Shown here piece after piece: positions 26,363 through 35,190 of a stretch of 64,000 bases of DNA (positions are counted from its first letter, which is position 1; each line of letters opens with the position of its first letter). Source of the stretch: Methanobacterium_D oryzae (lineage in GTDB: Archaea; Methanobacteriota; Methanobacteria; Methanobacteriales; Methanobacteriaceae); assembly GCF_050433505.1 (NCBI RefSeq), contig NZ_JBNPXC010000001.1, forward strand, positions 496,001 to 560,000, given 5' to 3'. Below the pieces are notes generated by a model, which searched no databases, was not told the DNA's origin, and was given only the letters and a program-made list of their open reading frames with translations. A program made the translations under genes and the position numbers.

Positions 26363-27064
26363 TCAATTTCTTTTAATGGCATGAAGTTTTCCATCAACTT
26401 CATCAACAAATAGTATACATTTTCCATTAACTGGACATGGTTTAACTGATTTATTTTCATCATTTATTACCAACCCTTCATGGATTATACGGCCATCAAG
26501 GGTATGCACTGCGTTAATACCTGCTTCAATCAACTTTTCAACAGGTTGAGGGCCTAAAAGATTTCTAATATAGCCTATTTGTAGAAATCTACCATCATTT
26601 CCAGCATGAGCTAAACCAAGTCCTGCCATGGAACCTATGACTCCATCTTCAGTTCCACCAAGGCCTTCAAGGCGGATATTCAAGTTTTTTGCAAGGGTCC
26701 TTGCTTTTTCTTGTGTTAAAACTGTATCTTTAGCATCCTTTGCATATGCAATAAGTGATGGTAAAATCTGGCTTTCATGTGCTACTGAAAGTCCTGGATC
26801 ACTTCCTTCTATAAAATCATCGTAAATCTCATTTTTAGCAATCTCAAACATGTCATCAAGAGCCTCTTTATCATCACTTTTTACATGAATAACTCCACAA
26901 CTATTATGTGATGTGAATGGAATATCTGGATGTACATAAAGCTGGTGCCTTGTAACTCCTAATACTGAATACTTTTTAGATAATTCTGCTGCAATTGCAC
27001 GTGCAAGTCTCCCTGTTCCCCTTGAATTTAAGTTATCAGTGTCATCAACGCATATATAAATCAT
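26363..27064 (-). CDS. stand-alone TiaS-like N-terminal domain protein
   Basis: 233 residues beginning IYICVDDTDNLNSRGTGRLA. The DDTD motif at the start and the following GVTRHQLYVHPDIPFTSHN resemble the first part of TiaS, the archaeal enzyme that attaches agmatine to cytidine 34 of tRNA-Ile2. The OB-fold and zinc-ribbon parts of full TiaS (about 420 residues) are absent. It is therefore either a paralog with another substrate or an accessory protein. It ends convergently with fwdB and lies 14 nt downstream of the DUF2149 gene in the same direction. Confidence 0.65.
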   Translation of the reverse strand: MIYICVDDTDNLNSRGTGRLARAIAAELSKKYSVLGVTRHQLYVHPDIPFTSHNSCGVIHVKSDDKEALDDMFEIAKNEIYDDFIEGSDPGLSVAHESQILPSLIAYAKDAKDTVLTQEKARTLAKNLNIRLEGLGGTEDGVIGSMAGLGLAHAGNDGRFLQIGYIRNLLGPQPVEKLIEAGINAVHTLDGRIIHEGLVINDENKSVKPCPVNGKCILFVDEVDGKLHAIKRN

Positions 27065-27078
27065 TTTTTAAACCTCAC

Positions 27079-27435
27079 TTAGTTATTTTGAACCATAATT
27101 AATTTACCCGTTTTTGGATCTTTATATACAGTTCCCATTTCGGCCATATTGCTACTTGATCCTGATGAATTTTGGATTTGGGTGTCGTTTATCTCCTGGC
27201 CCATTTCCACTTCAACTGTTTGTTTTATTGTCTTAATTAGCTCTGCCCTTTCTTGAGGAGTCATATCCTCGAAAATAACGCTTTGCATACTCATAGACAT
27301 TATTGTAAATATAAGAAAGCCAACGGCAAGTACCAGCATGGTATCTACCATATTCACAGCATAAATCATTGGATCTATCTCATCATCGCTGGAAATCAAC
27401 TGTCTTCTTCGTTTCAGCATTCTTTTTTTTAGCAT
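27079..27435 (-). CDS. DUF2149 protein (ExbD/TolR-like)
   Basis: 118 residues with a basic N-terminus (KKRMLKRRR), one membrane helix (residues about 30-50, VDTMLVLAVGFLIFTIMSM) and an exterior domain, the ExbD/TolR topology. An Asp lies at the start of the helix (MVDTMLV), as in ExbD-like proton-channel partners. The start codon overlaps the stop of the upstream MotA/TolQ gene (TGATG), so the two are coupled. A longer in-frame reading to 27498 would overlap that gene by 63 nt and is rejected. Confidence 0.82.
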   Translation of the reverse strand: MLKKRMLKRRRQLISSDDEIDPMIYAVNMVDTMLVLAVGFLIFTIMSMSMQSVIFEDMTPQERAELIKTIKQTVEVEMGQEINDTQIQNSSGSSSNMAEMGTVYKDPKTGKLIMVQNN

Positions 27436-28073
27436 CACAAGATCTCCAGTAATGTATCTACCATTGTTTCTAGGTTGGAAAGTTCTTCCTCGTACCATCT
27501 TCGTCGAATTTTTGATACAGTAAATGCGATCGCAGCAGAAGCCATACCTAATACTGCAGCATCAAATGCAATTAATAAGTGTTCTGCAAGATTTTGAATA
27601 TCACCTGCTCCTAAAGCTGCAAGGCCCGGTCCTAAAGGAATAAGGGTACCCATAAGACCAACTGCTGGAGCAATTTTAGCAATTATATCAGTTTTTTCTA
27701 ATCTTTTAGCGACATTTATGCCCTCATCTTCAACCATTTTTAATGCCAGTGATTCTCTATATTCTGTACTCACATTAGAATTATTTACAAGAGTAGTAAG
27801 AACACTCTTATGGGTTTGAGGTATCTTACTATTTTCAATCACACTTATTAAGCTATTAGGATTTTTTTGGTCCTTAAATGATAAAATTTGACTGATAATG
27901 TTTTTAATATCAATGTTGTTTTTTCTTTTTTTATAATATTCTGCTATAAGGACGCCCATGTTAATTAGAGCGTATATAAAAAAGATTGCAAGAATTATCA
28001 TCACAGGTATTAGAAGACTCTGTGAAATTGTATGTAATGCATCGTTGAAAATTCCATTGCTTATTGCTGCCAT
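27435..28073 (-). CDS. MotA/TolQ/ExbB proton-channel family protein
   Basis: About 212 residues. An N-terminal helix (residues about 15-40) and two C-terminal helices, including APAVGLMGTLIPLGPGLAALGAGD and LLIAFDAAVLGMASAAIAFTV, are the core of the MotA/TolQ/ExbB family, which uses ion flow to drive a partner. The ATG at 28073 follows GGTGATACAG. With the DUF2149 gene it makes a two-component energy-transducing unit. It lies directly downstream of a run of surface-protein genes, so a cell-surface job is plausible. Confidence 0.86.
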   Translation of the reverse strand: MAAISNGIFNDALHTISQSLLIPVMIILAIFFIYALINMGVLIAEYYKKRKNNIDIKNIISQILSFKDQKNPNSLISVIENSKIPQTHKSVLTTLVNNSNVSTEYRESLALKMVEDEGINVAKRLEKTDIIAKIAPAVGLMGTLIPLGPGLAALGAGDIQNLAEHLLIAFDAAVLGMASAAIAFTVSKIRRRWYEEELSNLETMVDTLLEIL

Positions 28074-28249
28074 CTGTATCACCATTAAAATAGATATTTA
28101 TTCTCTTTAATCCACTAAAAGGGATTTAAATTATTTATTTGACTTGGTTTTTAATTTTAATTATTTAGCACATAACATTTGATTTGTTTAGTATTATGAA
28201 CTGCTTAACTCTATAAATTGATTTTAATTATAGTAGATGTATATATATA

Positions 28250-28256
28250 CATATCG
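28250..28256 (+). promoter_or_regulatory. CATATCG motif next to TATA box
   Basis: Read on the minus strand this is CGATATG followed at once by a TATA-like TATATATATAC, upstream of the MotA-like gene. The same arrangement occurs at 29235 and 47932. Confidence 0.4.
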
Positions 28257-28332
28257 ATTTATTCAAAAAAGAAGTAGAAAATATAAAAATAAGAATTAGG
28301 GAGTTTAAATAACTCAATATTGGAAAAATGAG

Positions 28333-29130
28333 TTATTCTCTAATTCCTTTTAAATAACCAATCAAAATAAGGGCTGCAATTAGTAATGCTGCTAAAAGAC
28401 CATATAATGTGTTTTCAGAAGTTGAGGTTTGACTGGTTGAATTTTTGATTTCATAGGCTTTATTTCCTCCGCCCCCCCCTCCTTTTTCTAGGTTTAATGC
28501 AATACCTTTTAATCCTTTTGTTAATTTAGTACTATTTCCATTTCCATTACCATTTCCATTACCTGTACCGTTTCCATTTCCATTACCTGTACCGTTTCCA
28601 TTTCCATTACCTGTACCGTTTCCATTTCCCTTACCACTGCCACCACCAGTAGCACTAATAGTGAAAACCTGAGCTCTTGCAGGTGCTATTAATTTAGTTA
28701 GGTCTTTGTTGCTTTTTCCTTTCAATACTGATATGAATTTTGCTTTGACTGCTAAGCTTTTACCCCTAGCTTCAGGAGACACTTTGGTGGTTATAATTAA
28801 AACTTTCATATAACCTTTTTCATCATGTCTCATGTTATTTACATTCCATATTCCGGTGTCAGGGTTATACTCTTGCCTTGTTCTATTTGGCACGATATGA
28901 GATCTATATTCTAACCCATCGGGTATTTGGACATAGACTTTCACTGTGTTCAAATCAACTAACTCTCCATTGAATACAGTTACAGTTATGTCTACTGTAT
29001 CGCCTACGTTTGCTGTTGTTGGGCTGACTGAAACTTTTACATTAACATTAGGAGCGGAAACAGCATTCATTGTCGAGAATATTAAAATAAACAGGATAAT
29101 TAATGGAATAATAGATTTTATGATTTTCAT
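28333..29130 (-). CDS. secreted surface protein with Gly-Asn-rich stalk and C-terminal anchor
   Basis: 265 residues: a signal peptide (residues 1-25), one Ig-like domain of the DUF11/CARDB type (ANVGDTVDITVTVFNG to about 150), a Gly/Asn/Thr stalk made from a 24-nt tandem repeat, and a C-terminal helix followed by KGIRE. The exported, membrane-anchored layout is clear; the partner is unknown. CGATATG plus a TATA-like box lies about 110 nt upstream. Confidence 0.75.
   Translation of the reverse strand: MKIIKSIIPLIILFILIFSTMNAVSAPNVNVKVSVSPTTANVGDTVDITVTVFNGELVDLNTVKVYVQIPDGLEYRSHIVPNRTRQEYNPDTGIWNVNNMRHDEKGYMKVLIITTKVSPEARGKSLAVKAKFISVLKGKSNKDLTKLIAPARAQVFTISATGGGSGKGNGNGTGNGNGNGTGNGNGNGTGNGNGNGNGNSTKLTKGLKGIALNLEKGGGGGGNKAYEIKNSTSQTSTSENTLYGLLAALLIAALILIGYLKGIRE
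28540..28630 (-). repeat. 24-nt tandem repeat encoding Gly-Asn-rich stalk
   Basis: About three near-perfect 24-nt units plus partial copies inside the surface-protein gene, encoding (Gly-Asn)n-Gly-Thr. A likely hotspot for length change. Confidence 0.8.
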
Positions 29131-29234
29131 TTTTGATTCACTTATTGTAGATTATTAATTTTTAATTGATGTCTTGAATGACGAGCATTATAAACATTGT
29201 ACTATTTTTAGTATTTTCTATTTGTATATATATT

Positions 29235-29241
29235 CATATCG
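29235..29241 (+). promoter_or_regulatory. CATATCG motif next to TATA box
   Basis: On the minus strand GCGATATG is followed directly by AATATATATAC, upstream of the surface protein at 28333-29130. Confidence 0.4.
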
Positions 29242-29278
29242 CTATATTATTTAAAATTTTAAAAATAAATGGGAAAAT

Positions 29279-32200
29279 CTAGTATTTTCCTGTTTGGAAC
29301 TTGAACCAGTAACCCTTAGCTAAATTATTACCTGCACTGTCCTTTACTGAGTATCCGGGGATATAGACTTGGTACCAAGTGTATGCTGCTCTACTGCTTG
29401 TTGTTTTTAGGTATAGTGTGTTTCCTGAAATCCATTTACTAATGCTAACTGTTTTTCCTGTAGAAAGATTCTTAATGTAGAATTTATTCCAATTTATACT
29501 TGTTTTAATGTTTTCACTGAATTTAATAACAATAGTACTTGTCCTGGAGACTCCAGTAGCACCATTTTTTATACTAACTGATGTTATTGTTGGCCTTACT
29601 TTATCAATAGTGTACTTTTCAGTATAAACAGGAGATAAGTTACCTGCTAGATCCACTGCAATAAACTTCAAAGTGGTAGTTGAACTAATTAAAATAGGCC
29701 CTCCACTATACTTGGTACTGCTTGTTGTTGGTGTACTACCGTTTAATGTGTAGTAAATTGTTCCTAGTTCATTCATATACAATCTAACGTTCTTATTATA
29801 ATTGTATAATCCGCCTTTAGAATTAGCATAAGCTGTTGGTGGTAAATCGTATATTTCAATGTAAGTTGGGCCCCAGTTGCCCACAGCATCGATTGCGGCG
29901 AATTTTAATGTTTTTGTAGTATTTATTGTGATTGGGCTTGTATATTTGATTCTTGTACTGCTTGTTCGTGGATCACTTCCATCTGTAGTGTAATAAGTTG
30001 TTGTTGGATTTACATCAGTTGTAGTTAATGTTACATATTTTGTGGTGCTATAATTACCTCCAGCAGGATTAGCACTTATTGTTGGACCTGTAACATCTGT
30101 TATGGAATATGTTTCAGTTTTAACTAAACTCCAGTTAGTTGCAGAGTCTACAGCAGCGAAGTTAATTGTAGTTGAATGGTTTATTGCAATTGGGCTTGTA
30201 TATTTGATTCTTGTGTTGCTTGTTCGTGGGTCTTTTCCATCTGTAGTGTAATAAATGGTTGTTCCACTGGTTGATGTAAGAGTTACTTTTTGTACTAGTT
30301 CGTAGCTACCTCCAAGTGGAGTTGCATTAACGACAAATGGTAAAAGATTTGCATATCTTAATGCTGAGTTTGCAGTTGTATAACTTACGCTTGGTATTCC
30401 TGATGGGCTAATGGTAAATGATATCCATTGTGATATCCCATTAATTGTGTCAACGTAGCTAGTGTGCCAACCTGCATCGTCTTTGTATGCGTATTTTAGG
30501 TTTCCGCTGATATAATCTTGGTAGAGTATTCTTGGGTTTCCTGATGAGTCTAATAGTATTTTACTTGCTACAGACATTAAATTATCAACAGTTTCTATAA
30601 CCCATTGATTATCTTTCCAGTATGCAAATTTCAGGGCTCCATCGTATACATTATAACTGATATATGGATTACCTAAAGAATCTGTTGCAATTGAGTTCCA
30701 CAAGCCTACATCACCAGAGTCATCTACTGTTGAAGTTTGCCATGTACCTGTAGGTGACCTTTTGGTATATTTTAGGATACCTGTGTCTGTAGTAGTGTTG
30801 TATTCGTAGTAGCTGATTCTGGGTTGTCCATTAGAGTTTAATGCAAGGGAATTATAGTGTCCATAGATCCACATGCTGGTAGCGGATTCTGTAAACCAGT
30901 TTGTTCCATTGTAATACATGTATTTGATTCTTTCCTCTGTGTTTTCATAGTAGCTGATTCTAGGTAAATCATTATACAATAGTAGATTAATGTGTGAGAC
31001 ATCTGTATTGTTGGCTATGGCGAAATAGTGCCATCCTGCACTGTTTTTGTATGCATACCATAGTGTGTCTGGTGTGTTTTGGTAGTATGCGATGTGTGGG
31101 TTGCCTGCTGAGTCTAACGCTAGCGAAACATAACGACCAGAACCTTGAGTGTGTGATAATAGGGTTTTATAGTGCCATCCTGCGCTGTCTTTGTAGGCAT
31201 ATTTAAGGTCAGGAAGGTCAGTTGCAGAGTTTTCTTTTTGGTAGTATGCGATGTGTGGATTGCCTGATGAGTCTATGACAATGGAATTCCATTCTATGTT
31301 AGTATCTATTTGTGTGCTGTTCCAGGTTCCGCTTGCTCCTGGTTTATTCAGTATGTAAACATTTGTAAACACGTTTGAAATGTGTCCAGCAGCATCTACT
31401 GCGATGAATTTTAAAATATTAGTTCCTACATTGATTATAGGTATTGGCCAATCATAAAGCGTACTGTTTCTTGTTGGTGTACTGCCGTTTGTGGTATAAT
31501 ATATTTTTGGTTCATTGTCTAATTCATCAGTTGCAGTTAATGTAACAACTTTATCACTGGTGTATGTGCCGCTTGGCAAGTCTGCTACTGCTACTGGTGT
31601 AGTTATATCAACCATAGTATATGTTTGATTGTAAACTGGGCTCCAGTTACCCGCAGCATCTTTTGCTGCGAATTTAAGTGTTATAGTCTTGTTTATGGTG
31701 AATGCGCCTGTATATTGTATTCTTGTGCTACTTGAGCGTGGATCACTACCATCTATGGTATAATAGATTGTTGGGTTTGTATCGAGATTGTCATTTGCAG
31801 TTAATGTTATGGATTTTCTGGTGTTGTAGGTGCCTCCAACAGGGTCAGTGGTGGCTGTTGGGCCTGTTTTATCGATTGTATAAGTCATTGTAACTATTTC
31901 TGAAATGTTTCCAGCACTATCTACTGCAAAAAACTTCAAAGTAGTAGTTCCTTCACCTGTAAGGTTTATTGGCCCCGTATATATATTACTACTTGTTGTT
32001 GGGTCAGTGCCATCTAGTGTGTAATATATTGTGGGATTAGGGTACAAATTATCAACTGCAGTCAAATTTACAGTTTTATCGGTGCCATATGAACCACTTG
32101 GCAGATCTGCTAAAGCTTCTACAGCATTTACGATTATGTTCATGATTTTTTCATCAATACCATATGCATTGGTTATAGTTAGTTTAACTGTGTAAGTACC

Positions 32201-33190
32201 GGGAGTATTGTAAGTGTATGTTGGATTTTCTTCTGTACTATCTACATTACCGTCATTATCGAAGTCCCATGCATAAGTGAAAGGTTGATTTCCGGCTGAA
32301 CTGTCAGTAAACTGAACAGTTAGAGGAGCTACACCTTTAACTGGATTAGCAGTGAAATCTGCAGTAGGTGCTGAAGCTTGACCATTAACGTAGTATCCTG
32401 AATCTGTCACACGGTTAGTCCATCGAACACCTTCGCCTTGTTTTGAGCTCTGGCAATATGCATAGGCATTAAATGTTGCCATAGAACCTTCTGGAAGGTT
32501 ATAGAATTCATAATCAATTCTAATCATTCCATTATCAATTAATTGATTATAATAACTCGTACTGGTTCCAATTAATCCTGCGTACAGATCAATAAATATA
32601 ATACTGAATGTGTTTGTTGTATCATCCATATTTTGACCTGCAAATATAGGATAATTCGCGGCAGGACATGGCTTCCATATTTGTGGACCATAAATAAAAT
32701 CAGACTTGTAAAAAGTCTCATTTATAGACCCCGAAACATAAGTGAGACTAGCTTGATTTGGCTTGAGGTCATAAGAAGAGAGAGGAGTCCATTGATATCC
32801 ACTTGCAGTTATGTGAACCCAGAAATTGTCTGGAAGAGTACCATTAATTGCAAGCATTAATATTCCATTATCATCCCATCCACGACCACCAGTATCACTA
32901 AAATACAATGTACCTGACTGTCCATTGGTAAATGTCACGTTCCCAAGGGAATTACTAGTGTTAGTGGTTATATGCAAGGCATTCTGCCCCTGCGTTGCAC
33001 TTTGGCTTGTAGAATTAAAGTAATTATAACTTTCGTTACCGATAGCATCAAATCTGGCACCTGCATCATTTGATACTGATAAATTCGAGTCTGCACATGA
33101 AGGTATAAGGTTTTGATCAGCTGCTACGCTTCCACTCGAAATAAGTATAATAGCACAAATAAGTGCAATAAACATTATATATTTTTTCAA
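29279..33190 (-). CDS. large surface protein: PKD, chitobiase-like repeats and propeller-like repeats
   Basis: 1303 residues. A signal peptide is followed by a domain of about 240 residues shared with the genes at 33429 and 35191 (possibly DUF3344). Then come a PKD domain (YAWDFDNDG), several chitobiase C-terminal-like repeats (YYTLDGTDPTTSS pattern), and a central region of repeats of the LALDSAGNPHIAYY type that look like a beta-propeller. More chitobiase-like repeats follow, and a C-terminal Big_5-like domain (NGATGVSRTSTIVIKFSENI). There is no C-terminal membrane helix, so attachment must be by another means. Start TTG after GGAGGCTGATAAAAT. Likely adhesin or cell-wall protein. Confidence 0.8.
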   Translation of the reverse strand: MKKYIMFIALICAIILISSGSVAADQNLIPSCADSNLSVSNDAGARFDAIGNESYNYFNSTSQSATQGQNALHITTNTSNSLGNVTFTNGQSGTLYFSDTGGRGWDDNGILMLAINGTLPDNFWVHITASGYQWTPLSSYDLKPNQASLTYVSGSINETFYKSDFIYGPQIWKPCPAANYPIFAGQNMDDTTNTFSIIFIDLYAGLIGTSTSYYNQLIDNGMIRIDYEFYNLPEGSMATFNAYAYCQSSKQGEGVRWTNRVTDSGYYVNGQASAPTADFTANPVKGVAPLTVQFTDSSAGNQPFTYAWDFDNDGNVDSTEENPTYTYNTPGTYTVKLTITNAYGIDEKIMNIIVNAVEALADLPSGSYGTDKTVNLTAVDNLYPNPTIYYTLDGTDPTTSSNIYTGPINLTGEGTTTLKFFAVDSAGNISEIVTMTYTIDKTGPTATTDPVGGTYNTRKSITLTANDNLDTNPTIYYTIDGSDPRSSSTRIQYTGAFTINKTITLKFAAKDAAGNWSPVYNQTYTMVDITTPVAVADLPSGTYTSDKVVTLTATDELDNEPKIYYTTNGSTPTRNSTLYDWPIPIINVGTNILKFIAVDAAGHISNVFTNVYILNKPGASGTWNSTQIDTNIEWNSIVIDSSGNPHIAYYQKENSATDLPDLKYAYKDSAGWHYKTLLSHTQGSGRYVSLALDSAGNPHIAYYQNTPDTLWYAYKNSAGWHYFAIANNTDVSHINLLLYNDLPRISYYENTEERIKYMYYNGTNWFTESATSMWIYGHYNSLALNSNGQPRISYYEYNTTTDTGILKYTKRSPTGTWQTSTVDDSGDVGLWNSIATDSLGNPYISYNVYDGALKFAYWKDNQWVIETVDNLMSVASKILLDSSGNPRILYQDYISGNLKYAYKDDAGWHTSYVDTINGISQWISFTISPSGIPSVSYTTANSALRYANLLPFVVNATPLGGSYELVQKVTLTSTSGTTIYYTTDGKDPRTSNTRIKYTSPIAINHSTTINFAAVDSATNWSLVKTETYSITDVTGPTISANPAGGNYSTTKYVTLTTTDVNPTTTYYTTDGSDPRTSSTRIKYTSPITINTTKTLKFAAIDAVGNWGPTYIEIYDLPPTAYANSKGGLYNYNKNVRLYMNELGTIYYTLNGSTPTTSSTKYSGGPILISSTTTLKFIAVDLAGNLSPVYTEKYTIDKVRPTITSVSIKNGATGVSRTSTIVIKFSENIKTSINWNKFYIKNLSTGKTVSISKWISGNTLYLKTTSSRAAYTWYQVYIPGYSVKDSAGNNLAKGYWFKFQTGKY

Positions 33191-33428
33191 ATTTTATCAG
33201 CCTCCGATATTTAATTTTTTCCCGACATGTCTAAATCTACATTTCAGTGTACATAAACTTTTAGAATTCAACTTGAATTTTTACATATAGAATAATGGAT
33301 ATTGTATTATCGAATTGAGGTTATTATGTAGATAAAAAAGCACAATAAAATAAATATGGTAGCAAAATTTAGAATCATGTAAAAACTATCTCTATAACCT
33401 AGAAATAAAAAAGAAAAAAAGAAATGAT

Positions 33429-34934
33429 TTATTTTTTTCTACTTAAGGCTAATCCACTTCCAACCATTAATAGTGCCATAGCTAATCCTGCAATTGGTAT
33501 ACCAGTCTTTTGCATTGGTACGGTTTCAGTTGCTGCATTTACAGTAGTTGGTACTGAAATCAGTAGAGAATCAATGTTCCCGTCTGATGCTATGTTTTGA
33601 CCTGAAACTGTGACTGTAGGGTCTATGTTAAAGCTTCCAGCACTTAAAACATTTAAATCAAGCCATAAGTACGGATCTCCAACTACTACGTCTCCTAAAG
33701 TCCAGGTTAATGTTCTTGTAGTTTCGTTGTAACTCCAAGTTCCCTGATCCACATTTGCACCAGCAAATTCTAATCCTTCAGGAATTACATAAGTAAATAC
33801 TACATCTTTAGCAATACCAGGTCCTTTGTTACCTAATTTGAATGTGTAAGTTATCTTGTCTCCTACTTTTGGATTTGGGTTGGATGATGTAATGTTCACG
33901 TACACGTTAGATTTTAAAACAGTAATCAAATCAGTTTTTGTTACTGTAGAATTACCTGCAAGGTTTGTTACAGTTAGTTTAACAGTGTATGTTCCTGCTG
34001 TAGTGTAAGTATGTGTTGGGTTTTGTTCTGTTGATGTTGTACCATCTCCAAAGTCCCATAAGTAACTGTTTTGGCTTCCTGTTGAATTGTCAGTGAATTG
34101 CACGTTTAATGGTAATGAGCCACTTGTTGGTGTTGATGAGAAGTTTGCAGTTGGTGCTGCTCCATTCACATAGTAACCAGAAGTCCCTGTTTCTGTTCCT
34201 CCAAGAACATTAACTTTGTTTGTCCATTGAACTGCAAGCTGTGCTTTCCTATATGAAAATGCATCAAAAGCTGCTAAACTACCCTGAGGAAGATTTTCGA
34301 ATGAATATTGTATTTTGACCATTCCATTTTCAGTTAATGTTGAATTGTTTAGAATTCCAGAGTAGAGATCTATAAACATGATCATAAATGTGTTTGTTGT
34401 GTTGGTTATGTCTTGGTATTCATAAAATGGGTAATTTGCTAAGTTCATTGGTTTATAAGTTTGTGGACCATAAATAAAGTCTGTAGCGTAGAATGTTTCA
34501 TTGAGGGTTGTAGAATTGTAAGTGAGATCTCCAACACTGGGTTCTTTTGATTTTGGTGTCCATTGGTATCCACTTGCGGTTATATGGAGCTGGAAGTTAT
34601 CTGGTATTGTACCGTTAACTGCGAGCATCAAAAGAACGTTATCTTCGTAACCTTTACCTCCAACACTTGTAATATAAAAAGTTCCTGACTGTGAATTGGT
34701 ATATACCACATTCCCCGCTGTAACGCTTGAATTATTGGTTATTTTTAAAGCATTATTTCCATCTGCTGTTCTATTAAAGAAAGTATAGGTGCCGTCTGCA
34801 TTACCAAATTTAGCTCCATTATCATTGGATACTGTCAGGTTTACATAATTAGTACCTGTTTCAGCAGCTGTTGAAGCCCCGCATAAAGCAAGAATCATGA
34901 GAAAGCTAAGTGCCAGAAATATATATTTTTTCAC
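33429..34934 (-). CDS. surface protein: shared N-domain, PKD, DUF11, QKTG-type C-terminus
   Basis: 501 residues: a signal peptide (1-24), the N-terminal domain shared with its neighbours, a PKD domain (YLWDFGDGTTSTEQNPTHTY), a DUF11-type domain (NPKVGDKITYTFKLGNKGPG), and a C-terminus of VPMQKTGIP, a hydrophobic helix, then SRKK. That end resembles a sorting signal: short motif, helix, basic tail. The start is GTG after a full AAAAGGAGGTGA ribosome binding site, which suggests high expression. CGATATG lies 25 nt upstream of the start codon. Confidence 0.82.
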   Translation of the reverse strand: MKKYIFLALSFLMILALCGASTAAETGTNYVNLTVSNDNGAKFGNADGTYTFFNRTADGNNALKITNNSSVTAGNVVYTNSQSGTFYITSVGGKGYEDNVLLMLAVNGTIPDNFQLHITASGYQWTPKSKEPSVGDLTYNSTTLNETFYATDFIYGPQTYKPMNLANYPFYEYQDITNTTNTFMIMFIDLYSGILNNSTLTENGMVKIQYSFENLPQGSLAAFDAFSYRKAQLAVQWTNKVNVLGGTETGTSGYYVNGAAPTANFSSTPTSGSLPLNVQFTDNSTGSQNSYLWDFGDGTTSTEQNPTHTYTTAGTYTVKLTVTNLAGNSTVTKTDLITVLKSNVYVNITSSNPNPKVGDKITYTFKLGNKGPGIAKDVVFTYVIPEGLEFAGANVDQGTWSYNETTRTLTWTLGDVVVGDPYLWLDLNVLSAGSFNIDPTVTVSGQNIASDGNIDSLLISVPTTVNAATETVPMQKTGIPIAGLAMALLMVGSGLALSRKK

Positions 34935-34958
34935 TTTTTCACCTCCTTTTTATTTAAT

Positions 34959-34965
34959 CGATATG
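34959..34965 (+). promoter_or_regulatory. CGATATG motif in surface-protein leader
   Basis: This motif lies just upstream of the strong ribosome binding site of the gene at 33429-34934 and matches the CATATCG/CGATATG element at other promoters in the window. Confidence 0.35.
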
Positions 34966-35190
34966 TGAAAATTGATCATTCCTATATTAATAGTTTGCAT
35001 CTTAAAAGGAGGATTCATATGAATATAATATAATATATTACTTAATTTAGGAGATTAATAGAGATTTAAAAGGTTTATAATCTTTTAATTATCCAATTAG
35101 AGCTTAAATTAGAAAACAATTTTTATTTCTTCAAATTGACACGTTTTATATTGCATTTAAAAAAAAGAAAAAGAAAGAAAAAGAAAGTGT

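Noticed and set aside
28540..28630. CRISPR-like repeats
   Set aside because: The 24-nt units are contiguous, without spacers, and encode a Gly-Asn stalk in frame.
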